NCBI GenBank assembly: GCA_031291295.1
Contig: JARLJI010000016.1
Span: 48,895 to 112,894, forward strand
Origin: Rhodoferax sp.
GTDB taxonomy: Bacteria > Pseudomonadota > Gammaproteobacteria > Burkholderiales > Burkholderiaceae_C
DNA: 64,000 nucleotides
Direction of reading: 5' to 3'
Position 1 is the first letter of the stretch. Every line of letters begins with the position of its first letter. Made by a program: the position numbers and the translations under genes. Positions 34,394-44,059 of this stretch are shown piece after piece. The notes beneath the pieces are model-generated. The model was not told where the DNA came from and did no database searches. It saw only the letters and a list, made by a program, of their open reading frames with translations.

Positions 34394-35809
34394 ATGGCAA
34401 AGACCGTCGCAGACGTGATGAAAATGGTGAAGGAAAACGAAGTCAAGTTTGTCGACTTCCGTTTCACCGATACGCGTGGCAAAGAGCAGCATGTGACCGT
34501 GCCCGTTTCGCATTTTGACGAGGACAAATTCAGCGCCGGGCACGCGTTCGACGGCTCGTCCATTGGCGGCTGGAAGGGCATTGAAGCCTCCGACATGCTG
34601 CTGATGCCGGATGCCAACACGGCCAACATCGACCCGTTCTTTGAAGAGACCACGCTGTTCATGAGCTGCGACGTGCTGGAGCCCGGCGACGGCAAGGCCT
34701 ACGACCGCGACCCGCGCTCGATTGCCAAGCGTGCCGAGGCCTACCTCAAGGCATCCGGTATTGGCGACACCGCTTTCTTCGGCCCGGAACCCGAATTCTT
34801 CATCTTCGACGACGTGCGCTGGAACACCGACATGTCGGGCACCTTCTTCAAGATCGACGAATACGAGGCGCCCTGGAACAGCGGCAAAAAACTCGAAGGC
34901 GGCAACCGCGGCCATCGCCCGACCGTCAAGGGCGGCTACTTCCCCGTGCCGCCGGTCGACAGCATGCAGGACATGCGCGCTGAAATGTCGCTGATTCTCG
35001 AATCGCTGGGCGTGCCGGTCGAAGTGTTCCACCACGAAGTGGGCGGCGCCGGCCAGAACGAGCTCGGCACCAAGTTCAGCACGCTGGTCGAGCGCGCCGA
35101 CTGGACCCAGACACTCAAATACGTGGTCTGGAACGTGGCCAATGCCTATGGCAAAACCGCCACCTTCATGCCCAAGCCCATCGTGGGCGACAACGGCTCG
35201 GGCATGCACGTGCACCAGTCGGTCTGGAAAGACGGCAAGAACCTGTTTGCGGGCGACGGCTACGCCGGCCTGTCGGATTTTGCGCTGTACTACATCGGCG
35301 GCATCATCAAGCACGCGCGTGCGCTCAACGCCATCACCAACCCCGGCACCAACAGCTACAAGCGCCTGGTGCCCGGCTATGAAGCGCCGGTGAAGCTGGC
35401 GTACTCGGCGAAAAACCGCTCGGCTTCGATCCGCATCCCGTATGTGGCCAACCCCAAGGGCCGCCGCATTGAAGCGCGCTTCCCTGATCCGCTGATGAAC
35501 CCGTACCTCGGTTTTGCGGCACTGCTGATGGCGGGCCTGGATGGCGTCGAAAACAAGATCCATCCCGGCGAAGCCGCGACCAAGGACCTGTACCATCTGC
35601 CGCCCGAGGAAGACGCGAAAGTGCCAACCGTCTGCCATAGCCTGGACCAGGCCCTGGACTGCCTGGATACCGAGCGCAGCTTCCTGACCAAGGGCGGCGT
35701 GTTCAGCGACAGCATGATCGACGCCTACATCGAGCTGAAGATGGGTGAAGTCACGCGCTTGCGCATGGCCACGCACCCCATTGAGTTCGACATGTACTAC
35801 TCGCTGTAA
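34394..35809 (+). CDS. glnA: Glutamine synthetase, type I
   Basis: A 471-aa dodecameric enzyme that makes glutamine from glutamate, ammonia and ATP. It has FDGSSIGGW, the catalytic-site segments FFGPEPEFF and [10 protein letters not shown], and the adenylylation Tyr400 in [10 protein letters not shown], so it belongs to the GlnE-regulated beta subgroup. ATG 34394 is preferred over the TTG one codon upstream; ribosome binding site CAGGAGAAATTG. The sigma-54 promoter, NtrC sites and downstream ntrBC show nitrogen control. Confidence 0.98.
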   Translation: MAKTVADVMKMVKENEVKFVDFRFTDTRGKEQHVTVPVSHFDEDKFSAGHAFDGSSIGGWKGIEASDMLLMPDANTANIDPFFEETTLFMSCDVLEPGDGKAYDRDPRSIAKRAEAYLKASGIGDTAFFGPEPEFFIFDDVRWNTDMSGTFFKIDEYEAPWNSGKKLEGGNRGHRPTVKGGYFPVPPVDSMQDMRAEMSLILESLGVPVEVFHHEVGGAGQNELGTKFSTLVERADWTQTLKYVVWNVANAYGKTATFMPKPIVGDNGSGMHVHQSVWKDGKNLFAGDGYAGLSDFALYYIGGIIKHARALNAITNPGTNSYKRLVPGYEAPVKLAYSAKNRSASIRIPYVANPKGRRIEARFPDPLMNPYLGFAALLMAGLDGVENKIHPGEAATKDLYHLPPEEDAKVPTVCHSLDQALDCLDTERSFLTKGGVFSDSMIDAYIELKMGEVTRLRMATHPIEFDMYYSL

Positions 35810-35824
35810 TCGCGAGAAAGCTGA

Positions 35825-35852
35825 AAAAAGGCGGCACGGGCCGCCTTTTTTT
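35825..35852 (+). terminator. Rho-independent terminator after glnA
   Basis: AAGGCGGC, 4-nt loop, GCCGCCTT (35828-35835 and 35840-35847) and a long T-run. It separates glnA from the small exported gene and ntrBC, so these need their own promoter or read-through. Confidence 0.92.
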
Positions 35853-35971
35853 ATGGGCAACCCATCCGTTGCGGCGAGCCGTTGGCGCTTGGTAGCGAGC
35901 AAATTTTGCGTTCAAAGTTGATTGGGCGATACTTCAGTGAACTTGCCCTGCATGTCATGCTCGGAAACCGT

Positions 35972-36472
35972 ATGAAAAAAGCATTACTGATCCCACTTTT
36001 CCCGTTCGCCGCCGTGCTTCTTGCCTCCAGCAGCTTTGCCCAGGGCCAAATCTACCGCTGCGGCAACGAGTACACCAACAATGCGAGCGATGCCAAGGCC
36101 CGTGGCTGCAAGCCCTTTGCGGGAGGCAACATCACCATCGTGCCGGGCACCCGGCCCAGCGCCGCCGCCGCACCCGCGCGTGCCGGCAGCGCCCAGCAGC
36201 CGCGGGTGGGAGCGGCCGACCAGCGAGCCCGCGATGCGGACGCGCGCGCCATCCTGGAGTCGGAATTGAGCAAGGCCCAGGCCCGGCAGACGGACCTGCT
36301 CGCCCAGTACAACAATGGCGAGCCCGAAATGCTGGGCCCCGAGCATCGCAACCACCAAAAATACCTCGATCGCGTGGCGGAACTCAAGGCCAGCATCGAC
36401 CGCAACCAGAGCGACATTGACGGCATCCAGCGCGAGCTGAGCCGCCTTCCTGCGCCAGCTGCATCACAGTAA
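35972..36472 (+). CDS. Exported protein, DUF4124-like N-terminus
   Basis: A 166-aa product. Signal peptide to about residue 22 (MKKALLIPLFPFAAVLLASSSFA) before QGQIYRCGNEYTNNASDAKARGCKP, a short Cys-containing motif like DUF4124-type envelope proteins. A Pro/Ala linker leads to a charged coiled-coil-like helix (ILESELSKAQARQTDLLAQY, LDRVAELKASIDRNQSDID). Function unknown. Start ATG 35972; a possible ATG lies five codons upstream. It sits between glnA and ntrB, 5 nt before ntrB. Confidence 0.7.
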   Translation: MKKALLIPLFPFAAVLLASSSFAQGQIYRCGNEYTNNASDAKARGCKPFAGGNITIVPGTRPSAAAAPARAGSAQQPRVGAADQRARDADARAILESELSKAQARQTDLLAQYNNGEPEMLGPEHRNHQKYLDRVAELKASIDRNQSDIDGIQRELSRLPAPAASQ

Positions 36473-36477
36473 ACGGC

Positions 36478-37551
36478 TTGAGCAAGCCCGCCCTCATTCC
36501 CGCCTCGCGTTTCCAGGCGTTTGACCTGCTGGCGACGCTGGTCGCCGTGGTGCACAGCGACGGCACGGTGCTGTTTGCCAATGCGGCGCTCGAAGACGCC
36601 ATTGGCGCCTCGCGCCGCACCATCGAAGGCTCGCAGTTCCCGGGCTTCTTCACCGAACCCCATATCCTGGGCAACGCCCTGAGCGGCGCCGGCAGCAACG
36701 AGTTCGCGGCACTGCGCTATGACGCATGGCTGAACCGCCTGAATCACGAACCCATTCCCGTGCATGTGATCGTGGCGCAGACCGAGAGGCCCAACGAGAT
36801 CATTGTGGAATTGCTGCCGCTGGAGCAGCAGGCCCGGCAGGACCGCGAAGAGCGCCTGATCGACCAGGCACAGGCCAACAAGGAGCTGATTCGCAACCTG
36901 GCGCACGAGATCAAGAATCCACTGGGCGGCATCCGCGGCGCGGCGCAGCTGCTGGAGATGGAGATCGACTCGCGCGAACTGACCGAATACACCCAGGTCA
37001 TCATCCACGAGGCCGATCGCCTGCAAACGCTGGTGGACCGGCTGCTGGCGCCGCACCGCAAGCCGCATGTGGTGGGTGACGTGAATATCCACGAAGTATG
37101 TGAGCGCGTGCGCGCGCTGGTGCAGGCGGAATTTCCCAAGGGGCTGCAGGTGGTGCGCGACTACGACACCTCGATTCCGGAGTTCCGCGGCGACCGCGAG
37201 CAACTGATTCAGGCGCTGCTCAACATTGTTCACAACGCTGCCCAGGCGCTGTCCGAGCGCATCAAGGCGGGCGATGCGCAGATTGTTTTCCGCTCGCGGA
37301 TTGCGCGGCAGGTCACGTTTGGCAAACAGCGCTACCGGCTGGCACTGGAATTGCATGTCATCGACAATGGACCCGGCGTACCGGATTCGATCAAGGACCG
37401 CATTTTCTTCCCGCTGGTGTCGGGCAGGGAAGGCGGCTCCGGACTGGGGTTGACGCTGGCACAAACCTTTGTGCAGCAACACCACGGCCTGATCGAGTGC
37501 GACAGCGTGCCGGGCCGAACGGATTTCAAGATGCTGATTCCGTTGCCCTAA
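36478..37551 (+). CDS. ntrB: Nitrogen regulation sensor kinase NtrB (GlnL)
   Basis: A 357-aa cytosolic histidine kinase: PAS-like N-terminus (AFDLLATLVAVVHSDGTVLFANAALE), H-box RNLAHEIKNPLGG with His143 as the phosphorylation site, N-box NIVHNAAQAL, G-boxes IDNGPGVP and SGLGLTLA. It phosphorylates NtrC under nitrogen limitation, controlled by PII. The start is a TTG at 36478 (TTG AGC AAG); no better ATG exists in frame nearby, and it lies 5 nt after the upstream stop. ntrC follows after 28 nt. Confidence 0.95.
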   Translation: MSKPALIPASRFQAFDLLATLVAVVHSDGTVLFANAALEDAIGASRRTIEGSQFPGFFTEPHILGNALSGAGSNEFAALRYDAWLNRLNHEPIPVHVIVAQTERPNEIIVELLPLEQQARQDREERLIDQAQANKELIRNLAHEIKNPLGGIRGAAQLLEMEIDSRELTEYTQVIIHEADRLQTLVDRLLAPHRKPHVVGDVNIHEVCERVRALVQAEFPKGLQVVRDYDTSIPEFRGDREQLIQALLNIVHNAAQALSERIKAGDAQIVFRSRIARQVTFGKQRYRLALELHVIDNGPGVPDSIKDRIFFPLVSGREGGSGLGLTLAQTFVQQHHGLIECDSVPGRTDFKMLIPLP

Positions 37552-37579
37552 ACGTTTGACCTGAGGTGACAGACCACAC

Positions 37580-39127
37580 ATGAAGCCGATCTGGATAGTT
37601 GATGATGACCAGTCGATCCGCTTCGTGCTGGAGAAGGCCTTGCTGCGCGAGGACCTGCCCACGCGCAGCTTTACCAACCCGCGCGATGTGCTGGCGGCCC
37701 TCGACGAGAACGGGGACGAAGGCCCCCAGGTGCTGGTGAGCGATATCCGCATGCCGGGCGGCTCGGGGCTGGACTTGCTGGAGAAGGTCAAGGCCAAACA
37801 CCCCGGCCTGCCCGTCATCATCATGACGGCGTTCTCGGACCTGGACAGCGCCGTCTCGGCCTTCCAGGGCGGCGCCTTCGAATACCTGCCCAAGCCGTTC
37901 GATCTGCCCAAGGCGGTGGAGCTGATCCGCCGCGCGGTCGAAGAGAGCCAGCGCGAAGAGGTGGCGGAAGAGCGCATGGCCGACGCGCCCGAAATGCTGG
38001 GCCAGGCGCCCGCCATGCAGGACGTGTTTCGCGCCATCGGGCGGCTCAGCCAGAGCAACGTTACGGTCATGATCACGGGCGAATCGGGCTCCGGCAAGGA
38101 GCTGGTGGCGCGCGCCCTGCACAAGCATTCGCCGCGCGGCGACGCCGGCAACAACGGCCCGTTCGTGGCCATCAACACGGCCGCCATCCCGAAAGACCTG
38201 CTGGAGTCCGAACTGTTTGGCCATGAGCGCGGGGCCTTCACCGGCGCACAAACCATGCGCCGCGGACGCTTCGAGCAGGCCGAGGGCGGCACACTGTTCC
38301 TCGACGAAATCGGCGACATGCCGTTTGATTTGCAGACGCGCCTGCTGCGCGTGCTCAGCGACGGGCATTTTTATCGCGTGGGCGGCCACACGGCGGTCAA
38401 GGCCAACGTGCGCGTGATTGCCGCCACGCACCAGGACCTGGAGCAGCGCGTCAAGGAGGGCGCTTTCCGCGAGGATTTGTTCCATCGCCTGAACGTGATC
38501 CGGCTGCGCCTGCCTGCGCTGCGCGAGCGCCGCGAAGACATTCCCACGCTGACGCGCCACTTCCTGCAGCAAAGCGCCAAGCAGCTCGGCATCGAGCCCA
38601 AACGCATCTCCGATGCGGCGCTGGCCCGTTTGGGCACGTTCAACTTCCCAGGCAACGTGCGCCAGCTGGAGAACATCTGCCACTGGTTGACCGTGATGGC
38701 GCCCGCGCAGGTCATCGAGCCCAAGGATTTGCCGCCCGAAGTATTGCTGCCGGGCGACGCCGTGGCGCCGCCGCCTGCAGCCGCTGCGGCACCCGCCGAG
38801 CGGCATGAGGGCAGTGCGGCTACCGGCGGCGACGCCGCTGCCACAGGACTGCCTGCGGAATCATTGGCCGGTGCGCCAACCGCGGTGGGCACGACACTGC
38901 TCTCTGCGCCGGCAGGCGCTTGGGAGCATGGGCTGGAAGTCGAGGCGCAGATGCTGCTGGCTTCTGGACGCCTCGATGTGTGGGACGAATTGACGCGCCG
39001 CTTCGAGTCCCGGTTGATCCTCACGGCGCTGGCCAATACCCGGGGCCGGCGCATCGAGGCGGCGCACAAACTGGGCATCGGCCGCAACACCATCACGCGC
39101 AAGATACAGGAGCTTGGTCTTGAATGA
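37580..39127 (+). CDS. ntrC: Nitrogen regulation response regulator NtrC
   Basis: A 515-aa sigma-54-dependent activator: receiver domain with Asp55 (VSDIRMPGGSG), AAA+ domain with Walker A GESGSGKE and the sigma-54 contact GAFTGA, and a C-terminal Fis-type helix-turn-helix (RRIEAAHKLGIGRNTITRKIQELG). A Pro/Ala-rich linker of about 60 residues before the Fis domain makes it longer than E. coli NtrC. It activates glnA and other nitrogen genes. Confidence 0.96.
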   Translation: MKPIWIVDDDQSIRFVLEKALLREDLPTRSFTNPRDVLAALDENGDEGPQVLVSDIRMPGGSGLDLLEKVKAKHPGLPVIIMTAFSDLDSAVSAFQGGAFEYLPKPFDLPKAVELIRRAVEESQREEVAEERMADAPEMLGQAPAMQDVFRAIGRLSQSNVTVMITGESGSGKELVARALHKHSPRGDAGNNGPFVAINTAAIPKDLLESELFGHERGAFTGAQTMRRGRFEQAEGGTLFLDEIGDMPFDLQTRLLRVLSDGHFYRVGGHTAVKANVRVIAATHQDLEQRVKEGAFREDLFHRLNVIRLRLPALRERREDIPTLTRHFLQQSAKQLGIEPKRISDAALARLGTFNFPGNVRQLENICHWLTVMAPAQVIEPKDLPPEVLLPGDAVAPPPAAAAAPAERHEGSAATGGDAAATGLPAESLAGAPTAVGTTLLSAPAGAWEHGLEVEAQMLLASGRLDVWDELTRRFESRLILTALANTRGRRIEAAHKLGIGRNTITRKIQELGLE

Positions 39128-39163
39128 AATCAGCCGTTAGACCTTATAGGATATGAATAGTCC

Positions 39164-39181
39164 GCTATTAAAACTATAGTG
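39164..39181. repeat. Comamonadaceae-type palindromic repeat, copy 3
   Basis: GCTATTAAAACTATAGTG in the 46-nt gap between the convergent ntrC and exonuclease III genes. It is related to the elements at about 10964, 24084 and 48415 and is the only obvious structure between the two genes. Confidence 0.45.
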
Positions 39182-39944
39182 ACTGCAGTTCCATCACGAC
39201 CGGCGCGTGATCGCTGGGGCGCTCGTTCTTGCGCGGCGCCTTGTCGATCGTGCAACTCTGCACCGCGGGCTTGAGCGCGGCGCTGACCAGGATGTGGTCG
39301 ATGCGCAGGCCGTGGTTGCGCCGGAACGCGAAATCGCGGTAGTCCCACCAGCTGTAGCTTTTTTCGGGCTGCGTAAACAGCCGGTGCGCGTCCACCAGGC
39401 CCAGTGCAATCAATGCGCGCAGGTGGTAGCGCTCCTCTTCCGTGCAGTGAATTTGCTCCTTCAGGCCCACCGGGTCCCACACATCGGCGTCGTCAAACGT
39501 GATGTTGTAGTCGCCCATCAGCACCAGCTTCGGATGTGTCGCCAGTTCCTCGCGCACCCAGTCGCGCAGCGCGCGCAGCCAGTGCATCTTGTACTCGAAC
39601 TTCTCGGTGCCCGGCGCCTGCCCGTTGGGGAAGTAGGCGCCGATCACGCGCACGCCGTCCACCGTGCCACACAGCACCCGCGACTGGTCGTCGCTGAAGC
39701 CGGGGATGTTCTTGATCACGTCCGCGGCGGGGGCGCGCGACAGCAGCGCCACACCGTTGTAGGTTTTCTGGCCAAACCATTGGGCCTGGTAACCCGCTTC
39801 AAGAATTGCCGCAGCGGGGAATTTGTCGTCCGTTATCTTCAGTTCCTGCAGCGCCAGCACATCCACCGGGTTCGCGGCCAGCCAGTCCAGCACCTGCGGC
39901 AGCCGCACGGTGAGCGAGTTGATGTTCCAGGTCGCAAGTTTCAT
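39174..39944 (-). CDS. xth: Exodeoxyribonuclease III
   Basis: A 256-aa AP endonuclease / 3'-5' exonuclease of the EEP superfamily. It has ATWNINSL, the metal-binding Glu34 in LALQELKI, GDYNI, the WWDYR segment, LRIDHIL and the terminal catalytic SDHAPV. It repairs abasic sites. Single leftward gene, convergent with ntrC. Confidence 0.95.
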   Translation of the reverse strand: MKLATWNINSLTVRLPQVLDWLAANPVDVLALQELKITDDKFPAAAILEAGYQAQWFGQKTYNGVALLSRAPAADVIKNIPGFSDDQSRVLCGTVDGVRVIGAYFPNGQAPGTEKFEYKMHWLRALRDWVREELATHPKLVLMGDYNITFDDADVWDPVGLKEQIHCTEEERYHLRALIALGLVDAHRLFTQPEKSYSWWDYRDFAFRRNHGLRIDHILVSAALKPAVQSCTIDKAPRKNERPSDHAPVVMELQSL

Positions 39945-40060
39945 AAGCTTGATTTAACCTATTGATATTGAAAGAGAATTTCGGCCCTTTGGCATGGGAC
40001 GCGTGGCATGCAGGGCGCCCGGCGCGATGCCTGATTGTCCCTCAGCGCGCCACGCTCGCG

Positions 40061-40075
40061 CCGTATCGGATACGG
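40061..40075. promoter_or_regulatory. 15-bp perfect palindrome upstream of the phasin-like gene
   Basis: CCGTATC-G-GATACGG in the 285-nt gap between xth and the phasin-like gene. Its size and symmetry fit a dimeric repressor site. No regulator gene is adjacent, so the assignment is open. Confidence 0.35.
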
Positions 40076-40229
40076 CAGATCGCGATCGTGTCAGATCACG
40101 CGTGGCGCCCCCCTTGGTGCCCCGCCGGTCCGCCGGCAACCGGGGCTGGAAAGGTGATAATTGAAACGGAGGCCTGGCACAGGCCCCGCCCTGTTCGCAC
40201 CAACCAACCACCCGATGAGGAGACATGCA

Positions 40230-40649
40230 ATGACCAAGGATTCCAACCCGTTCGGCGACGTGACGAAGATGATCGAGAAGTTCAAACTGCCCGGGGTCGA
40301 TCTGTCGGCCATCGTCGAGGCGCGGCGCAAGGACGTTGAGGCGCTGGTCGCGGCCAACAAGGCGGCCTACGAGTCGATGCAGGCGCTGGCGCACAAGCAG
40401 ACCGAGATGCTGACCCAGGCGATGCAGGGGATTCAGGAAGCGGTCAAAGAGGCGGCCGCCGGCAAGGGCGGGTTGCCCGACCCGAAAAAACAGACTGCGC
40501 TGGCGCGCGATGCCTGGACGAAGACGCTTGCCGACATGAAGGATATGGCCGAGATGGCCCGCAAGGCGCAGGCCGATGCGATGGCCGGCCTCACGGAGCG
40601 CGCGACGCAGAGCGTGCAGGACATCAAGAAGATGATGCAGCCCAAGTAG
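40230..40649 (+). CDS. Phasin family protein
   Basis: A 139-aa helical protein. It starts MTKDSNPFGDVTKMIEKFKLPGVD and has the phasin-like ALVAANKAAYESMQALAHKQTEMLTQAMQGIQEAV. Phasins coat polyhydroxyalkanoate granules. Ribosome binding site GATGAGGAGACATGCA. A BktB-type thiolase follows after 76 nt, which agrees with PHA metabolism. Confidence 0.85.
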   Translation: MTKDSNPFGDVTKMIEKFKLPGVDLSAIVEARRKDVEALVAANKAAYESMQALAHKQTEMLTQAMQGIQEAVKEAAAGKGGLPDPKKQTALARDAWTKTLADMKDMAEMARKAQADAMAGLTERATQSVQDIKKMMQPK

Positions 40650-40725
40650 GCGGCAGAGTATGCAAGGATTCGCCGGCCCCGCGGCGAGTCCAATTTTCTG
40701 AATTTGGTTCTCAAGGAGATAGAGC

Positions 40726-41910
40726 ATGAGCAAACGTGATGTGGTGGTTCTGGGCGCGGCCCGTTCGGCAATTGGTACCTTCGGCGGCTCGCTGGCCGAC
40801 ATCGAACCCGCCGAGCTGGCCGGTATCGTGATGAAGGAAGCGGTCAAGCGCTCCGGCGTTGACCCGAAGGCGATTAACTACGTGACGGTGGGCAACACCA
40901 TCCCGACCGACAGCCGCTTTGCCTACGTGGCACGCGTCGCGTCGATTCAGGCCGGGCTGCCGATGGATTCGGTGGCCATGGCGGTGAACCGGCTGTGTTC
41001 GTCGGGCCTGCAGGGCATCGTGACGACGGCGCAGAACATTTTGCTTGGTGACTGCGACTACGGCGTCGGTGGCGGCGTCGAGGTGATGAGCCGCGGCGGC
41101 TACCTCTCCACCGCGATGCGCAGCGGCGCGCGCATGGGCGACAGCAAGATGATCGACACCATGGTCGCCACGCTGACCGACCCCTTCGGTGTCGGCCACA
41201 TGGGCATCACGGCCGAGAACCTGGTGACCAAGTGGGGCATCACGCGCGATGAGCAGGACGCGCTCGCGGTCGAGTCGCACCGCCGTGCCGCGGCGGCCAT
41301 CGCCGAGGGCCGCTTCAAGTCGCAGATCGTGCCCATCGTCAAGCAGACGCGCAAGGGTGAAGTCACCTTCGACACCGACGAGCACGTCAAGGCCAGCACC
41401 ACGATGGAGACGCTGGCCAAGATGAAGCCGGCCTTCAAGAAGGACGGCTCCGTGACCGCCGGCAACGCCTCGGGCATCAACGACGGTGCAGCCTTCTTCG
41501 TGCTGGCCGACGCGGCGGTGGCGGCGGCTGCCGGACACAAACCGATGGCGCGGCTCGTGTCCTACGCGGTGGCCGGCGTGCCCAACGAGATCATGGGCGA
41601 GGGTCCGATTCCCGCGACCAAGCTGGCGCTCAAGAAGGGCGGCCTCACGCTCGATCAGATGGACGTGATCGAGTCCAACGAAGCCTTCGCGGCGCAGGCC
41701 ATTGCGGTGTCGCGCGCGCTCGAGCTCGACATGAAGAAGACCAACCCGAACGGCGGCGCAATCGCGCTGGGCCACCCGATCGGCTGCTCGGGCGCCTTCC
41801 TCGCGACCAAGGCGGTGTACGAGCTGCACCGCACCGGCGGGCGCTACGCGCTGGTCACGATGTGCATCGGCGGCGGGCAGGGCATCGCGGCGGTGTTCGA
41901 GCGGCTTTGA
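40726..41910 (+). CDS. Acetyl-CoA acyltransferase / beta-ketothiolase (BktB-like)
   Basis: A 394-aa thiolase with nucleophile Cys91 (NRLCSSGLQ), His350 (GHPIG) and Cys380 (CIGGGQG). The N-terminus (VVLGAARSAIGTFGGSL) and many segments match my memory of BktB from Cupriavidus. It condenses or cleaves short 3-ketoacyl-CoA, serving PHA synthesis and degradation; it could also act for other beta-oxidation routes. Ribosome binding site AAGGAGATAGAGC. Confidence 0.9.
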   Translation: MSKRDVVVLGAARSAIGTFGGSLADIEPAELAGIVMKEAVKRSGVDPKAINYVTVGNTIPTDSRFAYVARVASIQAGLPMDSVAMAVNRLCSSGLQGIVTTAQNILLGDCDYGVGGGVEVMSRGGYLSTAMRSGARMGDSKMIDTMVATLTDPFGVGHMGITAENLVTKWGITRDEQDALAVESHRRAAAAIAEGRFKSQIVPIVKQTRKGEVTFDTDEHVKASTTMETLAKMKPAFKKDGSVTAGNASGINDGAAFFVLADAAVAAAAGHKPMARLVSYAVAGVPNEIMGEGPIPATKLALKKGGLTLDQMDVIESNEAFAAQAIAVSRALELDMKKTNPNGGAIALGHPIGCSGAFLATKAVYELHRTGGRYALVTMCIGGGQGIAAVFERL

Positions 41911-41925
41911 AACGCGCGCCCCGGT

Positions 41926-42411
41926 TCAGGCGCGGTCGAGGGTGATGAAGCTGTAGGCCAGGCCCGAACTGGCCACGTGCGATTCGCGCGCTGTCTCATG
42001 CCACTCGGGGCCGAAGGCCGGCGCGAAGGCGTCGCCTTCGAAGTCCTGCGCGATTTCGGTGATCACCGCGCGCCGCGCCAGCGGCAGGGCCTGCGCATAA
42101 AGTTGCGCGCCGCCGATCACCCACACTTCTTCGAACTGCTCACAAAAACGGAGCGCATCGTCCAGCCTGGTAAAGGGCTGCGCGCCGTTTTGATGCCAAT
42201 CCGGCCGGCGCGTGATGACGATGTTGACGCGCCCCGGCAGCGGCCGGAACTTCGGCGGCAGCGAGTCCCAAGTCTTGCGCCCCATGATCACCGGGCAGCC
42301 CAGCGTGGTGCGCTTGAAGTGCGCCAGGTCTTCCGGCAGGTGCCAGGGCAGGGTGCCATGGGCGCCGATCACGCCGTTGGCCGCGCGCGCAAAGATCAAG
42401 TGCAACTTCAT
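41926..42411 (-). CDS. folA: Dihydrofolate reductase
   Basis: A 161-aa enzyme that makes tetrahydrofolate with NADPH. It has LIFARAANGVIGAHGTLPWHLPEDLAHFK (substrate loop with the acidic residue in the PEDL area), GRKTWDSLP and VWVIGGAQLYA. Start ATG 42411. It lies 10 nt downstream of thyA in the same direction, the usual pairing, since ThyA consumes the folate cofactor. Confidence 0.96.
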   Translation of the reverse strand: MKLHLIFARAANGVIGAHGTLPWHLPEDLAHFKRTTLGCPVIMGRKTWDSLPPKFRPLPGRVNIVITRRPDWHQNGAQPFTRLDDALRFCEQFEEVWVIGGAQLYAQALPLARRAVITEIAQDFEGDAFAPAFGPEWHETARESHVASSGLAYSFITLDRA

Positions 42412-42421
42412 GTTCGCTTCG

Positions 42422-43234
42422 TCAAACGGCCACCGGCGCCTTGATCGCCGGATGGCACTGGTAGTCCAGCACCTCGAAATCCTCAAACTCGTACTCGAAA
42501 ATCGAGGCCGGCCGGCGCTTGATGTGCAGCGTCGGGTAAGGGTAGGGCGCGCGGCTCAGCTGCAGCGCCACCTGCTCGTGGTGGTTGCTGTAGATGTGGC
42601 AGTCGCCGCCGGTCCAGATGAAGTCGCCCACGGCCAGGTTGCACTGCTGCGCCACCATGTGCGTGAGCAGCGCGTAGCTGGCGATGTTGAACGGCACGCC
42701 CAGGAAGATGTCGGCGCTGCGCTGGTACAGCTGGCAGCTCAGGCGACCGTCGGCCACATAGAACTGGAAGAACGCGTGGCACGGCATCAGCGCCATCTTG
42801 CTCAGCTCGGCCACGTTCCACGCGCTCACGATGATGCGGCGCGAATCGGGGTTGGTCTTGAGCGTCTTGATGACCTCGGCAATCTGGTCGATGTGGCCGC
42901 CGTCCGGCGTCGGCCAGCTGCGCCATTGCACGCCGTACACCGGGCCGAGGTCGCCGTCGGGCTTGGCCCACTCGTCCCAGATCGTCACGCCGCGCTCTTT
43001 CAGCCAGTTGTTGTTGGACGATCCGGTCAGGAACCACAGCAGTTCCTGGATGATGGAGCGCAGGTGCACCTTCTTGGTCGTCACCACCGGAAAGCCTTCG
43101 TTCAGGTCAAAGCGCATCTGGTAGCCGAACACGCTTTTCGTGCCGGTGCCGGTGCGGTCGGTCTTGGGCGTGCCATGCGTGTCCACATGGCGCATGAAGT
43201 CTTCGTATTGGGAGCGGGTGGGGTGGGGTGCCAT
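42422..43234 (-). CDS. thyA: Thymidylate synthase
   Basis: A 270-aa enzyme that converts dUMP to dTMP using methylenetetrahydrofolate. It has [14 protein letters not shown], the catalytic Cys152 in [30 protein letters not shown] and [12 protein letters not shown] 43234 gives the conserved N-terminus; folA follows. Confidence 0.97.
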   Translation of the reverse strand: MAPHPTRSQYEDFMRHVDTHGTPKTDRTGTGTKSVFGYQMRFDLNEGFPVVTTKKVHLRSIIQELLWFLTGSSNNNWLKERGVTIWDEWAKPDGDLGPVYGVQWRSWPTPDGGHIDQIAEVIKTLKTNPDSRRIIVSAWNVAELSKMALMPCHAFFQFYVADGRLSCQLYQRSADIFLGVPFNIASYALLTHMVAQQCNLAVGDFIWTGGDCHIYSNHHEQVALQLSRAPYPYPTLHIKRRPASIFEYEFEDFEVLDYQCHPAIKAPVAV

Positions 43235-43424
43235 GTGCGTATTATGCGAAATCCCCGAAACGAGGCGCACATGCAATCCATACCTCAAACCGCCGCGCAG
43301 TTGCCGGGCGTCCAGCTATTACGCGGCGTGCCTCGATCTGGCGGCGGCAGGCTGACGCTTGGGTCATGGTGTACCACCAAGGCACGGTAGTTCAGCCTGG
43401 ATAATTGTGGAATCCAAACAGGCG

Positions 43425-44021
43425 ATGGCATCGATGAGCACTAACAGACTCGAAGCCTTCAGCGATGGCGTGATCGCGATCATTATCACCATCATGGTGC
43501 TGGAACTCAGGGTGCCGCATGGCGAGAGCATGGATGCGCTGACGCCATTGATCCCGGTGTTTTTCAGCTATGTGCTGAGCTTCGTCTATGTCGGTATCTA
43601 CTGGAACAACCACCACCATATGCTGCAGGCCGTCCACACGGTGACCGGGTCCATGCTGTGGGCCAATCTGCACCTGCTGTTCTGGCTGTCGCTGTTTCCG
43701 TTCGCCACGAGTTGGATGGGAAACAACCACTTTGCCATGGCGCCGTCGGTGGTTTACGGGGTTGTGCTGCTGATGGCGGCGATTGCCTACTGGGTCCTGC
43801 AGCAAATCATCATCGCGTCGCAGGGGCGCGACTCCCTTTTGAAGAAGGCGGTCGGCGGCGACTGGAAGGGCAAGGTGTCGCCGATGCTGTACCTTGCCGG
43901 CATCGCGGCGGCGTTCTGGTCGCACTGGGTGTCGCAGGGGCTTTACGTGTTCGTGGCGCTGATGTGGCTGGTGCCCGATCGGCGGATCGAGCACCTGCTT
44001 GCCGGCAAGGACGCCGAATAG
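43425..44021 (+). CDS. TMEM175-family potassium channel-like protein (DUF1211)
   Basis: About 198 aa with six hydrophobic segments and the family signature RLEAFSDGVIAIIITIMVLEL (the FSD filter motif, residues about 7-27). It also has YWNNHHHMLQAV. Bacterial members are tetrameric K+ channels. An ATG at 43434 (MSTNRLEAF) is an equally plausible start. No functional link with thyA is evident. Confidence 0.88.
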   Translation: MASMSTNRLEAFSDGVIAIIITIMVLELRVPHGESMDALTPLIPVFFSYVLSFVYVGIYWNNHHHMLQAVHTVTGSMLWANLHLLFWLSLFPFATSWMGNNHFAMAPSVVYGVVLLMAAIAYWVLQQIIIASQGRDSLLKKAVGGDWKGKVSPMLYLAGIAAAFWSHWVSQGLYVFVALMWLVPDRRIEHLLAGKDAE

Positions 44022-44059
44022 GGGAACTGAAGTGGCTCGTCCCACTCCAATTCACGACG

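Noticed and set aside
43384..43415. tRNA-like sequence (GGTAGTTCAGCCTGGATA)
   Set aside because: It resembles a D-arm region but there is no T-arm, anticodon arm or acceptor stem around it.
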